Below are positions 1-10,439 of a stretch of 64,000 bases of DNA, piece by piece. The translations under genes and the position numbers were made by a program. Position 1 is the stretch's first letter, and each line of letters opens with the position of its first letter. The stretch lies in the NCBI GenBank assembly GCA_963575645.1, contig OY754472.1, forward strand, positions 2,046,001-2,110,000. The letters are read 5' to 3'. The notes below the pieces were generated by a model, which was given only the letters and a program-made list of their open reading frames with translations, made no database searches and was not told the origin of the DNA. This DNA comes from Xanthostigma xanthostigma. Its lineage: Eukaryota; Arthropoda; Insecta; Raphidioptera; Raphidiidae.

Positions 1-328
1 ATCATGCAGCATTGCTGTTTCAAAATTAAAGCCGTCAGATGGCAGTATGCAGTATTGTGTCTGTTGTATTACAATATGAAAGTCAGATGACAGATCGAAG
101 TGTTGACGTTGTTTCAAAATTAAAGCCGTCAGATGGCAGACGTTGTTCAGCGTTGCTGTATTTTAATTAATTTACGAAAACAAAAGCAATAATAAATTTT
201 TTAGATGTCGATGTCAGTAGAGCAAGCAATTATCTGTAAAATGATATATAATTTATGTGGAGAAATTGTGAGGTTTTTTCTAAAAAGGGAGGCTAACATC
301 TTTAACCTTAGCGTATTAATATATATGA
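1..328 (-). mobile_element. Non-autonomous Helitron (family A), 3' side cut by window edge
   Basis: On the minus strand this begins A|TCATATATATTAATACGC, the Helitron 5' signature (TC next to a host A). It continues into the same sequence as the complete copies at 822-1291, 15169-15559 and 30019-30590. Its 3' hairpin and CTAG end would lie outside the window. It holds no coding region. Confidence 0.75.
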
Positions 329-821
329 TAAGGACTTCCTTATTAATATCGAATATTACTAATTGAAGATGTTTGAGAAAGCATAGATAATAATACATAC
401 TTACAAATACTATTGTTATATTTACATACTCATTATAATATTTCTATGTGTGTAATGTTAATGACGTAATAGTATGATTATTATATTACACACTAATGTA
501 TTTTGGACTGTTGTTACACGTTGCGTATGGCTCTATATGCATGGTGTACTCATTAATCATAAACCATTGCTTGGTGTCCACCATGCGTTACGGAGCCATA
601 TTGGATGATGATGACAGAAGTAACTTGAGGAGATAGTGTTAGGAATGATAATGGAGGCATTTTATTATGACTGGGATTGAATTATCGCATTGTTACTGCC
701 GAAGTGATTAAGAACTAGTATCAAGTTGTGTCCATTGCATTATTCTTTTGATGATAAGCCCAGTTGATACTTTGACCAATGTCAATTTGTGGTCTTGCCT
801 CGTTTCTACAGAATCATCACA
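329..821. other. AT-rich spacer between two outward-facing Helitron copies
   Basis: The stretch separates a minus-strand copy from a plus-strand copy of the same Helitron family. It contains short inverted motifs (around 528-545 and 578-598) but no convincing ORF, RNA gene or element boundary. Confidence 0.5.
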
Positions 822-1291
822 TGATATATATTAATACGCTAAGGTTTAAGTTGTTTGCCTTCCTTTTTAGAAAAAAACCTCACAATTACTCCACATAAAT
901 TATATATCATTTTACATATAATTGCTTGCTCTACTGACATCGACAACTAAAAAATTTATTATTGCTATTGTTTTTGTAAATTAATTAAACTCTGAACAAC
1001 GTCTGCCATCTGACGGCGTAACGTTAACACTTCGATCTGTCATCTGACCTTCATGTTGTAAATACTGCATACTGCCATCTGACGGGCAACGCTGAACAAC
1101 GCTTTTGCTACTTGCGCCTCTATATGACAATTTTAGTAAAATATTTCTTTTACAACAAAAAGAAGAACGTTATAAGCAGTGTGCAAAATTAGAAATGAAT
1201 TGAATACCTGCAATCATATTTAAAAAATAATTTTGTAAAGTGATAATTATTATACTTATTTAGTGCGAATAATTCGCACAGGTCACGCTAG
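822..1291 (+). mobile_element. Non-autonomous Helitron (family A), complete
   Basis: The 5' end matches the family start with one change (TG for TC). The 3' end has the perfect hairpin GTGCGAATAATTCGCAC followed about 8 nt later by CTAG and a host T, as expected for a rolling-circle transposon. It encodes nothing and would depend on a Rep/helicase supplied elsewhere. Confidence 0.8.
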
Positions 1292-1522
1292 TTTTCAAAT
1301 ATTTTATTAGATCGATTCGTGCAGCTACATCACATCTAAGCAAAAAAATTAAACAATGAATGTTTGATAGTGCGTTATCGAAAAACAAATATGAAATACT
1401 TTTTGAATTAAAAATATAAATAAAGCTATCTCTTATAAATATTTTTAATTTTTAAGTTTTGATGTATTTAGTTTATATATCAAGATTGACGCTATACAGG
1501 GCGACCGGTAATTGCTGGTATT

Positions 1523-2122
1523 CCTCTCGGGGGAAGAAACTATGACTAATTTGGAATGATTTAACTTCTATCACTTGGTAGTCGGAAATGCGCCATTTTT
1601 TATGATAATGGCACTTCTGTGAAGAATTTTTATTTAATTTTTTTTATTTAGTGTAAGTTTTAACACACAACATAAAATCTGACAGTAAATTTCGTAGTTT
1701 TTAGCTTTAGTAAACTGATCATGGAAAAACGAAAAAAGTGAGAATATTTTTATTTTTTTACCTGTTAACTCCCAAAATTCGAATATTTGTAAAAAGAAAA
1801 TCGAAGTAGATTTTCTCAAAAATGACGCATTTCCGATTAAGTGATAGAGGTTAAATTATTCCAAATTAATAATAGGAACCCAAAGGAATGGTGAGACCTC
1901 TAGTGAGAAATGCGCCGAACTGTCCTAAGGGGGTTTTTGACAAGTAAACATTGATTTAGAAAAGCATGAAGGAGGCCATCATGCTTTTCTAAATCAATAT
2001 TTCCTTATTCCTCCATAGTTTACCTGTCAAAAACCCCATTTAGGACAGTTCAGCGCATTTCTCACCAGAGGTCTCATTATTCCTTTGTGTTCCGAATAGT
2101 TTCTTCTCCCGAGAGTAATACA
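1523..2122. mobile_element. TIR DNA element interrupted by a nested foldback MITE
   Basis: The left arm (about 1523-1600, CTCTCGGGGGAAGAAACTAT) recurs inverted on the right, but the right arm is split around a second element at about 1872-2097. Removing the inner element restores a long imperfect inverted repeat containing TTTGGAATGATTTAAC and GGAAATGCG blocks. The outer insertion is therefore older than the inner one. The only ORF inside (1634-1819, minus) is short and unrecognised. Confidence 0.7.
1872..2097. mobile_element. Foldback MITE (GGAACCCAAAGGAATGG family), nested
   Basis: Arms of about 80-90 bp begin GGAACCCAAAGGAATGG and are repeated inverted, ending TTCCTTTGTGTTCC. A second copy lies at 4039-4232. 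The centre contains a smaller palindrome (GAAAAGCATGA and its complement). It sits inside the TIR element at 1523-2122. Confidence 0.85.
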
Positions 2123-3479
2123 AGCAACAGAGAGATGTTCTTCTTAATGATATATTAAAATTTGAACATTATGGACACTCTCATTGTTGAAAATAAAATT
2201 CAAAATATATTTTTAATACATGCAATAGAATGGCAAAAAGTACCTACCCAATCTTTCTTAAAGCTCAGTACATAATAAACTTCATGATCTACTTTTTAAT
2301 AAACACAACAAACAATTAATTTATCTAATTACCGAGATAAATAGATCAATAATGTATTTCTATGAATAATCTCTGGAGCGAAAAAAGTTAATCTAATTAC
2401 GAAGAAATTTTTATTGCACTTTCATTGTCCGTTGCACTTTCTGCATTTTACGGTTTCAATATAGACAGGAATTAAAAATCATCAATTATTTGCCGATAAT
2501 TATTCAATTAAACATTCCTATACACAAATAAAAATGTTCGTTTCTTCAAAACCTTTATAAATATCCGATAGTTCTTCACCGTTTGCTTTGAAATTTTGAC
2601 ACAATGCTGTATTCGAATATTCGCGTGTTTTTATATATCTATACTAATCATTATAAATAGATAAAGCTGCTAAGTTTGGATGTAGGACGTAATCTCTGAA
2701 ACTACTCATCCGATTTAAAAGATATTTCCGCCAATATTACCGGAGGCCCGCGATATTTTGCCCCTGCTGTCACCCTATTGTTACGCCACTGGTGAATTCT
2801 GTGTTTTTTTAGCCAAAACTCCCGTAATTGAGTAATGTTGTTGTATGAAAGACATGTATAACAAAATCAAGAAGTCAGCGCGCGTAGGTAAAGAACTTTT
2901 TACTGTGTGCTTTTTTTGTTTAATTGTTTAAATGTCAAGGTATTTAAAATTACAACATTAACGATCAATTAATATTATTTCGATGATGACATAATGATGA
3001 TCAAAGTTTTTGTTACCAACACCATCATCAAACCAAGAAGGTTTTAATATGTTTCGTAATGTTTTGAATTTTGTTTGGTCTCGTTTAAAGTTTGAGTTGG
3101 ACCTATCTGTATAAATAAAAATGTATTGTTCTAGTTAGGGAGCTAGTGACGATTTAACTTATAGTATTTCCTCAAACCTAAGTTTTTGTGCGTTCATTAA
3201 GGGCACTACTCTGAACGTAAAAACCACAGTCTGGCAGCTGAGATCAGGAACAATGCGTGTGTGGACCCGGTCAAAGATGTCAAACTGGAGGTGTCCATGT
3301 TTGAAATTTCCTGAGCGATAAGTTCAGGTGCCCTTGAGCAAACTTAGCATTTCGTACCCGGGACAACCTCAGTTTGGCAAAAGGTCAAAATTCGTAGCTG
3401 CCTCAAAATATTTCATCAAGGCTGATTTTTTCGAATCTAGTACGGGCATGAAACTTATATAAGAGAAAATTTTCAAAAT
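2123..3479. other. Unassigned AT-rich intergenic DNA with a Helitron-like scrap
   Basis: About 2150-2245 is a dispersed repeat also seen at 51765-51865. About 2638-2790 resembles the 5' part of insect Helitrons (TATACTAATCATTATAAA, then a 'TTTGGATGTAGGACG' segment). The rest shows no gene. Confidence 0.4.
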
Positions 3480-3985
3480 ATACCTCTCAACTCACATAAT
3501 TATACATAACTACAGTACCCGAATTAATAATAATCTACATGTTGGAAAATACAGAACAAAAAAGTACAGTCAAAGTCCATTATGCAAGGGCAGTAAATTA
3601 TACAATAGATTACCGGATGAAATTAAAAGCATTAACAAGACAAAACTATTTAAAAAGAAAGTAAAAGAACATCTCTTAAATATCTGTCTATATGATCCGC
3701 AATTAAATATTTAATATAATTTTATGTATCATATCGACACTAAACGGTTCTGTTACCGTTCGCGGCGAGACTGGAGCAGTGCTATTATTGGAAGGAATTA
3801 AAAGAAATTACTAGAAGAATCGGTTTCTAATCAATAACACAATATCTATAGACGTGAATTGATTAATATCAGATGTCTTGAGGCTACAGTCGGAAAAAAA
3901 GAAAGCATGTTTCGAGTTCATTCAATTGCAGTCTTGAATTTCTCTGTGAAATAAGTTTTTTTTATTTATTTATTGCTATTATTTT
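3480..3985 (+). mobile_element. Decayed LINE (CR1/Jockey-type) 3' end
   Basis: A short frame within about 3570-3712 reads YNRLPDEIKSINKTKLFKKK, the hallmark end of Jockey/CR1-type reverse transcriptase ORFs. An equivalent tail occurs at 20638 on the minus strand. The copy is 5'-truncated and ends near a TTTA-rich simple repeat (about 3958-3974), a typical LINE 3' tail. Confidence 0.65.
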
Positions 3986-4038
3986 ATTATGCATCGAACT
4001 TCGATGTGCCTGTAATGTTATTAGTTATTGTTGCCTTG

Positions 4039-4232
4039 ATAATTCGGAACCCAAAGGAATGGTGAGACCTCTGGTGAGAAATGCGCCGAACTGTCCTAAG
4101 GGGGTTTTTGACAGGTAAACATTGATCAATGTTTGCCTTATGCCTTCATAGTTTACCTGTCAAAAACCCCTCTTAGGACAGTTCGGCGCATTTCTCACCA
4201 GAGATCTCACCATTCCTTTGGGTTCCGAATTA
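4039..4232. mobile_element. Foldback MITE (GGAACCCAAAGGAATGG family)
   Basis: This is a near-perfect inverted repeat, from ATAATTCGGAACCCAAAGG to CCTTTGGGTTCCGAATTAT, with arms of about 90 bp and a very small loop (ATTGATCAAT). It is the cleaner of the two copies in the window. Confidence 0.9.
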
Positions 4233-4639
4233 TTAAGTCGAAAATCATTCAGGTTTTAATTCCTAATGTCAACTAAATTTTCTAATGTCACCGTCAATCA
4301 GGGTTAATTCAACAAAGACTGTGTTTTACACAAAATATTTGTCGAAATTGTTTGACAAAAAACTTTCGATTCATTTTTTGAAATGAAGACTATTTTTGAA
4401 TCACCTGTTATGCATAAATAGAGGTGCATAAATATATTGAAATGCATATATTATTATGTAGACAAAGATTTGTTTGCAGTGTATAGAGACCCTGCCCAAG
4501 GCTTATAAATGCCAACAAATGCCATTCACTATCCCAACGCCAGCTGGGTCCTCAGGTATAGTCATTATGAATTTCTTTCAAAGAATTGAAGGAAACTTCT
4601 CAAAAATTAAAATTCCACCAACTGTAAAGACATTCAAGG
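4233..4639. other. Intergenic stretch with a weak exon-like open segment
   Basis: A TTTGTTTGCAG acceptor-like site at 4479 is followed by an open stretch to a CTCAG|GTATAG donor-like site near 4553 (product starts CIETLPKAYKCQQ). I do not recognise the peptide and it may be transposon debris merging into the next element. Confidence 0.25.
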
Positions 4640-5150
4640 CACTGTTATTGAGAGTTGTCGTTAAACGGAGAGAAGAAATAATCCACTATTCCAATAATCC
4701 ATATATTGTCCACACGGTCGAGCGATTGAATCCAAAGCGTCTTCCAACATCACTTATCTTTTCTCCCGCCTCTATTGCGCGTATTAATTAAAACTTTTTC
4801 GTCAAAACACAAAGATTTTCTTTTTCTCGCCATGTTCACAGTTTTGCAAATTTGTGGGCAACTAAGAATATGATAACTTCTCGATAAGCAGCTGAAAGAT
4901 AAGCCCAACAAACAAAAGAACGAATTTCTTAGAATCTTCGGTACGCATGATGCCGACAACAAAGCAACAAAATAACAAACAAGTACTGTTTATTGTTTAA
5001 TGATGACGTATTGTTGTCGTTATTTAGAGTGGGTTTGTTGTCATTTAGAGTGTATCATTGTATAAGCAATAAGGTAAACCAACTAGAGTTAAGTAATTTC
5101 GACGTTTTAAGGAGTTTGTCGTTATATCGAGTGACGTTAAATGAAGTATG
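4640..5150 (+). mobile_element. Pogo/Tigger-like non-autonomous element, 5' truncated
   Basis: It aligns by eye with the TA-flanked element at 25614-26035, sharing GTTGTCGTTAAACGG, GGGCAACTAAGAATATGATA, ATTTCGACGTTTTAAGGAG and GTCGTTATATCGAGTGACG. It keeps an internal segment (about 4685-4830) that the other copy lacks, so it is closer to the parent in that part. ORFs here are shadows of the repeat. Confidence 0.65.
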
Positions 5151-5694
5151 TCTCTCTTTATCAAAAGTTCTATGACTTTATCTATGGCGTTAGCCAATCA
5201 GAACCAACGAGCTCTTACGACTTAAAAAAAAGACAGAAGCATATGTTTGCACCCTAATGGTTCGATTGCGATTTTATTCCTTTGCTCGGTATATTTAAAT
5301 AAAAGAAAATATGCGAATCAGGCATTTCGATGGTTCAGCCATATTACATTTGAGTTTTGAAACGGTGATACCAACTTCTTAAAATCGAATTATGTAATTA
5401 TTGTTTTACAGTTCAGCTGTCGATTTTTATCGAGTGCAGTACAAAAAGTGCATTAACTTGAAACCTTTACGTGCCTATTTTTAGCTCAAAATGACCTTCC
5501 AGTAGTCGCGTATATTGTCTTAACTATAAGACATTCATCATGTTTTTTTCAGTACATCTGTTCTATTGCTGTGTCTTGCTTTCTAATTAAAACTCTTAGC
5601 GTTTACAGTCGACTCTACCGCAGAGAATTCTACGTCACACAATCGCGTCCGTTTGAAAGACGGAGGCATATAGTCAGTTTTTGTCTGTCAGTTT
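5151..5694. other. Upstream flank of a candidate promoter
   Basis: AT-rich DNA with no recognisable element or ORF. GC content rises after about 5600, just before the candidate initiator. Confidence 0.4.
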
Positions 5695-5728
5695 AGTTCT
5701 GCGGCCGCGATGCAGCGGGTCGGTCGTG
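5688..5728 (+). promoter_or_regulatory. Candidate Inr + DPE core promoter
   Basis: TTAGTT places a possible +1 at A5695, and GGTCGTG, an exact match to the RGWCGTG downstream promoter element, begins at 5722 (+28), the required spacing. A second TCAGTT lies a few bases upstream. The region is GC-rich (GCGGCCGCG) in AT-rich surroundings. It may drive the long PKG transcript; that link is inference. Confidence 0.45.
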
Positions 5729-5987
5729 CGCAGATTTCTGTGTTGTTGTTGTTTCTTTGTTGTCCGGCCGATCCAACAACACAATACACACACACGCCGT
5801 GGACGCGTTAGTTCGCGATGTGGAAAAGATGACAGCTCCCAGCTACTCTCTCCTCGCGTTTTGCATCGGTGTCAAGCCCTTAAGCAATTCTCTCTTATCT
5901 TAAATTTGTGTATTGTTTGCGTTTTTTATGTGAATTAAAACAAGTTAAAACAGTGATTAAAGTGCAGTGAAATATGTTTAGTTTTAG
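5695..5987 (+). other. Candidate untranslated first exon (PKG long transcript)
   Basis: Starting at the candidate +1, a GC-richer stretch runs to a TTTTAG|GTAAAA donor at 5987/5988. It has no long ORF beginning with a good start codon; an 85-codon ORF (5681-5938) straddles it and looks fortuitous. The next plausible + strand exon is the 638-codon exon at 12954. Confidence 0.35.
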
Positions 5988-6222
5988 GTAAAAAAAATGT
6001 TCTTAATTTGCCACTGACGATCTAATTTAATAGTTGTGGTCTAGTTTGAATTTTAGTGCGTATTTTTAGAGAAGAAATAAAAGGAACCTCTTTCAAAATT
6101 ACTGTATAGTTTAGACTTTCTGAAAATAATATGGGTTTAATTCCGAAAATGGGTCATTTCTTACTGATATCAGGATATCGGCGCCCAGGGCAAGGTTTTC
6201 AATTCTGGACAGCTATTGTTAA

Positions 6223-6447
6223 CTAGCGGTCCTGTCCGGCTTCGTCCGAATTTGTAGATTGCCACCGTTTTATAGTCGACTTACGTTGAGCGCTTTTTAT
6301 TTTAATGCGATAATATATAGCCTCTGTCCATCCTGAAGATCCATTCTAATTATTGATGAAAACATTTCGAAATCGGACGAGCAGCTTCGGAGATTACCTC
6401 CTACATCCAAACTTACAAACTTCACCTTTTTATATTATTAGTAGAGA
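6223..6447 (-). mobile_element. Short non-autonomous Helitron
   Basis: On the minus strand it starts A|TCTCTACTAATAATATAA and ends GGACGAAGCCGGACAGGACC-G-CTAG before a T, with a GC-rich hairpin just before the end. At 225 bp it is a minimal deletion derivative. Confidence 0.65.
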
Positions 6448-6901
6448 TTATTGATAGAATTCTATACTCAATGACTGCTTTCGGCCTCCAGAATTTGAGT
6501 CTCTGGCGGGAGTTCCTATGGCCAGACCTTTAAATTCTGGATATCAGTGCTAGCTGCGTATTCCCTCGGGAAGATCTCTTTTAAAAGGGAACTGAAGTAA
6601 GAATTTTCAGTGAAGTCTTCGATTTTTGTCATTGAACACATTTATATTATAGTGGATCATTTAATTACTGAACTTTAATGTTCTTGTGTTACAATTTCTT
6701 TGGTTGGCATTTTTGATGCAATGATTGAATTATTAACACTCCAGTTACAGTATAGTCTGATATACTCCTATGAAAGGATGGCATAAGGTTTTTTAAAGTT
6801 TATTTGACAGTTTCTAATTGGTCAATGATCTATACTCGAGACCAATGGCTATAGACTGGTGGACCGCGGTCTGCATCCGGATTGCAGACATAATATATTA
6901 G
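6448..6901. other. Intergenic spacer, no feature recognised
   Basis: Mixed-composition DNA between two mobile elements. No ORF, RNA or inverted repeat that I can support. Confidence 0.4.
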
Positions 6902-7687
6902 GGGCTATTCAAGTATTGCGTAAACACCAAAAGACAGTGAAGATCTTTTGTTAACTTATTTTTTATGACATAAATATTACGTCAACAATTTTTATTTATT
7001 GAGATACCTTTTCTGATTTTTCTGCAACGTTTCATTTACATGTTAAGAATATATTATACGATGTTAATAATTTGCTTAAATAAATATTAAATATGCATTA
7101 AATTCCTTTATAGTCTGTACATGCCTTATTTTTCTAGACTTGAAAACTGCTACTCATGAATAACAATAAAGAAACTTGAACAGTTTTAAAAAAATATATA
7201 CCGATATTTACGTAAGCATAGAAGGGGGTGGGGGCAGTGGTGTTGTCGAGCCGGAACGCTACGGAACGTCGTTCCGGTACTTCCTTTTTGGACAGGAACG
7301 CGTTCCGGAACTAAAGATGATTTCTGATAACGAGAATTCCAAACAATGAAAAAAATAATGTAAATCTTACTTTAGGATTTTATTAACGTAATTTGTTTTT
7401 TTTTTTCTCAAATCGACATAACAATTGAAAAAATTTGTAACAATGTGCCAACAAATAGAAAAATTCCAAACAATGAAAAAAATAATGTTAATGTATTTCA
7501 GTTACAGTTTTTTACCTCTTTTCACCCCCCCCCCCCCCGTCTATATAATTATATATACGCGTTCCGGTAAAAAAAAAATTAGCACAACACCACTGGGTGG
7601 GGGTTAAGATCTTTGCTTACTTTTGCTGACAAGGAGGGTGGGAGGATCAAAATTACTAAAATTCTGCTTACGTAATACTTGAATAGC
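6902..7687. mobile_element. TIR element (GCTATTCAAGTATTRCGTAA ends) hosting a hAT insertion
   Basis: The ends GCTATTCAAGTATTGCGTAA (6904) and TTACGTAATACTTGAATAGC (7687) are inverted repeats with one mismatch. An intact hAT MITE (7235-7595) lies inside with its own 8-bp duplication, so this element is the older. The superfamily is not assigned. A pogo-like 3' end (7686-7730) abuts its right side, suggesting it landed in that repeat. Confidence 0.65.
7235..7595. mobile_element. Non-autonomous hAT element with perfect 8-bp target duplication
   Basis: Terminal inverted repeats CAGTGGTGTTGT / ACAACACCACTG are flanked by GGTGGGGG on both sides (7227-7234 and 7596-7603). Subterminal CGGAACG/CGTTCCG motifs occur several times, like transposase-binding repeats in hAT elements. 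It includes a long C-run near 7527 and has no coding capacity. Confidence 0.9.
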
Positions 7688-7730
7688 GTCGTTATATCGA
7701 ATGACGTTAAATGGAGTTTACACTGTATTA

Positions 7731-8617
7731 TGAACGTTTAAATTTGAAGAAAAAGTCAGCGAGTTTAAAAAAAATTGAGAAAGAAACAATGAGTAAATCT
7801 TTTTATGATCACCGAAATGTTTAACTGACTTAAAATTGCATTTAACAGTTTGTATTTGACCAACGCACGATCAGATGTTAAATTAATAAAATCAGTAGTG
7901 AAAGCAAATGTAGCTGGACCTTAAAAATTATAACTGATTTCACCTTAATGAAAATTGCTGTTGCCTCATTTAAAAAAACACAAAATAGATATTTATGTGT
8001 AAACCAACTAACCTCGCAACAGCACAACTTTCATTCGGTATTTGTTTCTGTTTTTTTAAGGTCACGCTGTATTTTGGATGTTTTAATTTGTATAATGTGA
8101 CCTGATACAGTTTAGTGCCATTGAGAAATTATAAATATTTTACGATTTAAATATTGCAAATATATCATAGCGCACGGAGTGCGCCGGCCAAGGTCTTTCA
8201 AAGCACTCTGCCATATTAATTACACGAGCCCTTTTCGACCACCCTCTATCTCCCGGACTAGTTACGTTATGGGACTGATTTTTTCCCAGGGGGACTAAGG
8301 TTATCATAAAGAAGCTGTAGTCCGGATTTCATACGTCTAGGTGGAATAGTTTCCAAGATACGGGTGTAAAAAAAATCACGATTTTTGGTACTCACTCACT
8401 GACTAATAGATCATCATAAAGCCGTGGCCAACCTATAACCCGCCGGTCACCAAGTAACCCATTTGATACTTTCAAGTGATATTAACTTTACTAGGAATGT
8501 AGAGTCTTGATTATCTGGTGTAATCGCGTCCTATAAAAAAATATGGGCAAAACTATATCCACTTCGTTTAAGTGTATTTCCCAACCGATAGGTATAGTAA
8601 AATAAAAATTGGATAAA
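7731..8617. other. Unassigned intergenic DNA
   Basis: No gene found. About 8165-8560 is less AT-rich but contains no long ORF; its origin is unknown. Confidence 0.4.
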
Positions 8618-9234
8618 TCTATACTAATATATAAAGCTGAAAAGTTTGTTTGTTTGTTTGTTTGAACGCGCTAATCTCAGGAACTACTGGTTCAAATTGA
8701 AAAAAAAATTGTTGGATAGTCCATTTATCGAGGAACGCTATAGGCTATATAATATCACGCTGTACGACCATTAGGAGCGGACCATTAATGAAAAATGTTG
8801 CAAAATGTATCTCAAAATTAAGCTTCTATTCAGGTGAAATGCACTAACTAAATATACTCATTATAGCGTTGTGAGTACACAACCTCAGGTGGCTCTATCG
8901 GTAGAGCATGCGACTGTCAATATCAGGGTCGTGGGCTCGAGCCCCACGTTGGACGAATATATTTTTATTTTTTTTTTTATTTTCTATATTGCTTTCTTCC
9001 AAGGCTTACATGTAAATTTATTTTAATTTTATTTAATTAATTAAAAAAAATTATTAGTTAAAAAAAGTATAAATACTGCTTTTTATCGACAAAAACTTTT
9101 GAACGGTAACTCCGATCATCATGAAATTTGGACACAACATTCATCTCGGTAAACTAAGATGAATGTGTGTACTCATGTTCCTCCCTTCCCCATTCGTTCT
9201 TTTACACCCGGGTGAAACCGGACGGGACCGCTAG
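8618..9234 (+). mobile_element. Non-autonomous Helitron (family B) carrying a tRNA-like segment
   Basis: It starts A|TCTATACTAATATATAAAGC and ends with an ACCCGGGT hairpin followed by GGACGGGACCG and CTAG|T. Internal blocks (TTTGTTTGTTTG, GAACGCGCTAATCTCAGG, CCATTTATCGAGGA) recur in the copies at 19330-20048 and 27355-27840. A tRNA-like sequence lies inside at about 8883-8955. Confidence 0.8.
8883..8955 (+). other. tRNA-like segment (GTC anticodon position) inside a Helitron
   Basis: D-arm and T-arm consensus blocks (GGCTCTATCGGTAGAGC, GGGCTCGAGCCCC) surround a CTGTCAA anticodon loop. The acceptor stem does not pair well, so I read it as a SINE/tRNA-derived piece carried by the Helitron, not a working tRNA gene. 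Confidence 0.6.
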
Positions 9235-9864
9235 TAAAATATATGGAAGGATAATAAATATGTATGGAAAAGTTGAACAGAAAAAATTTTGTTAGATGAT
9301 TTAATGGATTTTTTATCGTAATCATTTTACGTGACGTAAATAATTCAGTTTTTTTATATAAAAAGTTTTTTTGCATCATCGGTACTTGTTTTAGAGTTAT
9401 TTGAATGACGTTGAAACTTTAATTGCGACTTTTGGTAATCAGTGTATTTAAATAGTTATTATATTAATTAATGATTATTGTATGTGGATATAATTTATTG
9501 GTAATAATAATTAATTAATAAATTTTTAAATTACGTACATTTTTTTATACTTCCGCTGTATTGATAGGAATTTCGCTCTTACTTGATGTAATATTATGTA
9601 TTTATTATCATTTTACAGTCACTTGATATGAAATTCTAAAAAGATAGGAAGTAAAAAAATATTAGACTGTTATTTGAGAAAGTTTGATCACTAAACCACA
9701 AAACTTGAAGAAAAAATATAGACCATTAAAAATGTATGTGATATTCACAGTATGGTGCAAAAGTCGGTGTCGGTACTTGCATAAACAATTTAAAAAAAAT
9801 ATCCATTCAATCGATGAATTATTTTTCGAGCTGAATCGATTTATTCAACATATTTATTAACGTA
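9235..9864. other. AT-rich spacer
   Basis: Strongly AT-rich with no ORF or repeat boundary that I can define. Confidence 0.4.
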
Positions 9865-9865
9865 A

Positions 9866-9926
9866 GTTTGTAACACGAATATAATTTAATAATAATTGTT
9901 ACAAACTGGCGCCCAACGTGGGGCGT
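9866..9926 (+). mobile_element. Possible LTR-retroelement fossil: LTR end plus tRNA-Lys primer-binding site
   Basis: TGGCGCCCAACGTGGGGC (9907-9924) is an exact complement of the 3' end of tRNA-Lys including the post-transcriptional CCA, which nuclear tRNA genes do not encode. It follows a sequence ending GTTACA, compatible with the end of an LTR. I see no gag or pol nearby, so only a relic is claimed. The LTR start is unknown. Confidence 0.45.
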
Positions 9927-10157
9927 ATCTTGTCACATGAGCGACTTGAACAAACGCTCAAAAACAAACACTATGTGTGTTCTGTTCAGAGACAATGAAC
10001 ATGCGCTTTTGTTATCTTTCTATGACCGAATCTACCTGCAGAGCAAGCTTGTAAACATACATAACTGCAGCAATTAAGAAAACCAGCGCTAGAAAACTAG
10101 TAGTGAAATTTTGCAAGGAACCTAGCGGCAAATCTAGCCCCGTGTGCAGTGGGCTTT
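9925..10157. repeat. Fragment of the repeat also present at 21372-21762
   Basis: GTATCTTGTCAC, GAACAAACGC, ACCAGCGCTAGAAAACTAGT and TGCAAGGAACCTAGCG occur in the same order on the minus strand of 21372-21600. It directly abuts the tRNA-Lys-complementary site, so the repeat may belong to the same retroelement or be a later junction. Confidence 0.6.
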
Positions 10158-10439
10158 ACTTTGCACACTACTGTACGGTATATGTGTAACATCTCTCATT
10201 ACTTATTCCTTGACTATAATACCGAGGTGTAAAAATATATTGTTGTATTGAATTATAATGCATAAATGCATTTTATGGTCTTCTTGAACAATTTTTAAAC
10301 TCCTTAACGTACAGTTATTTTTATATTGTGTTTACATACGCGGAGGGCAATAAAAGTAGAAAATTTCCTGTGGTTTATGAGCCATGAACGTGTGTTACCT
10401 TCTAATAAAGCGCATACCTACCGTATATTGTGTTACATA

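Noticed and set aside
4474-4791. A 105-codon protein gene
   Set aside because: Most of it overlaps the pogo-like repeat and the rest has no recognisable domain; kept only as a weak exon-like segment.
5681-5938. 85-codon ORF starting at a GC-rich block
   Set aside because: Cys/Val/Arg-rich low-complexity product with the initiator sequence inside it; better read as an untranslated exon.
7500-7560. C-run and T-runs as a regulatory polypyrimidine tract
   Set aside because: They lie within a hAT MITE and are most simply internal low-complexity sequence.
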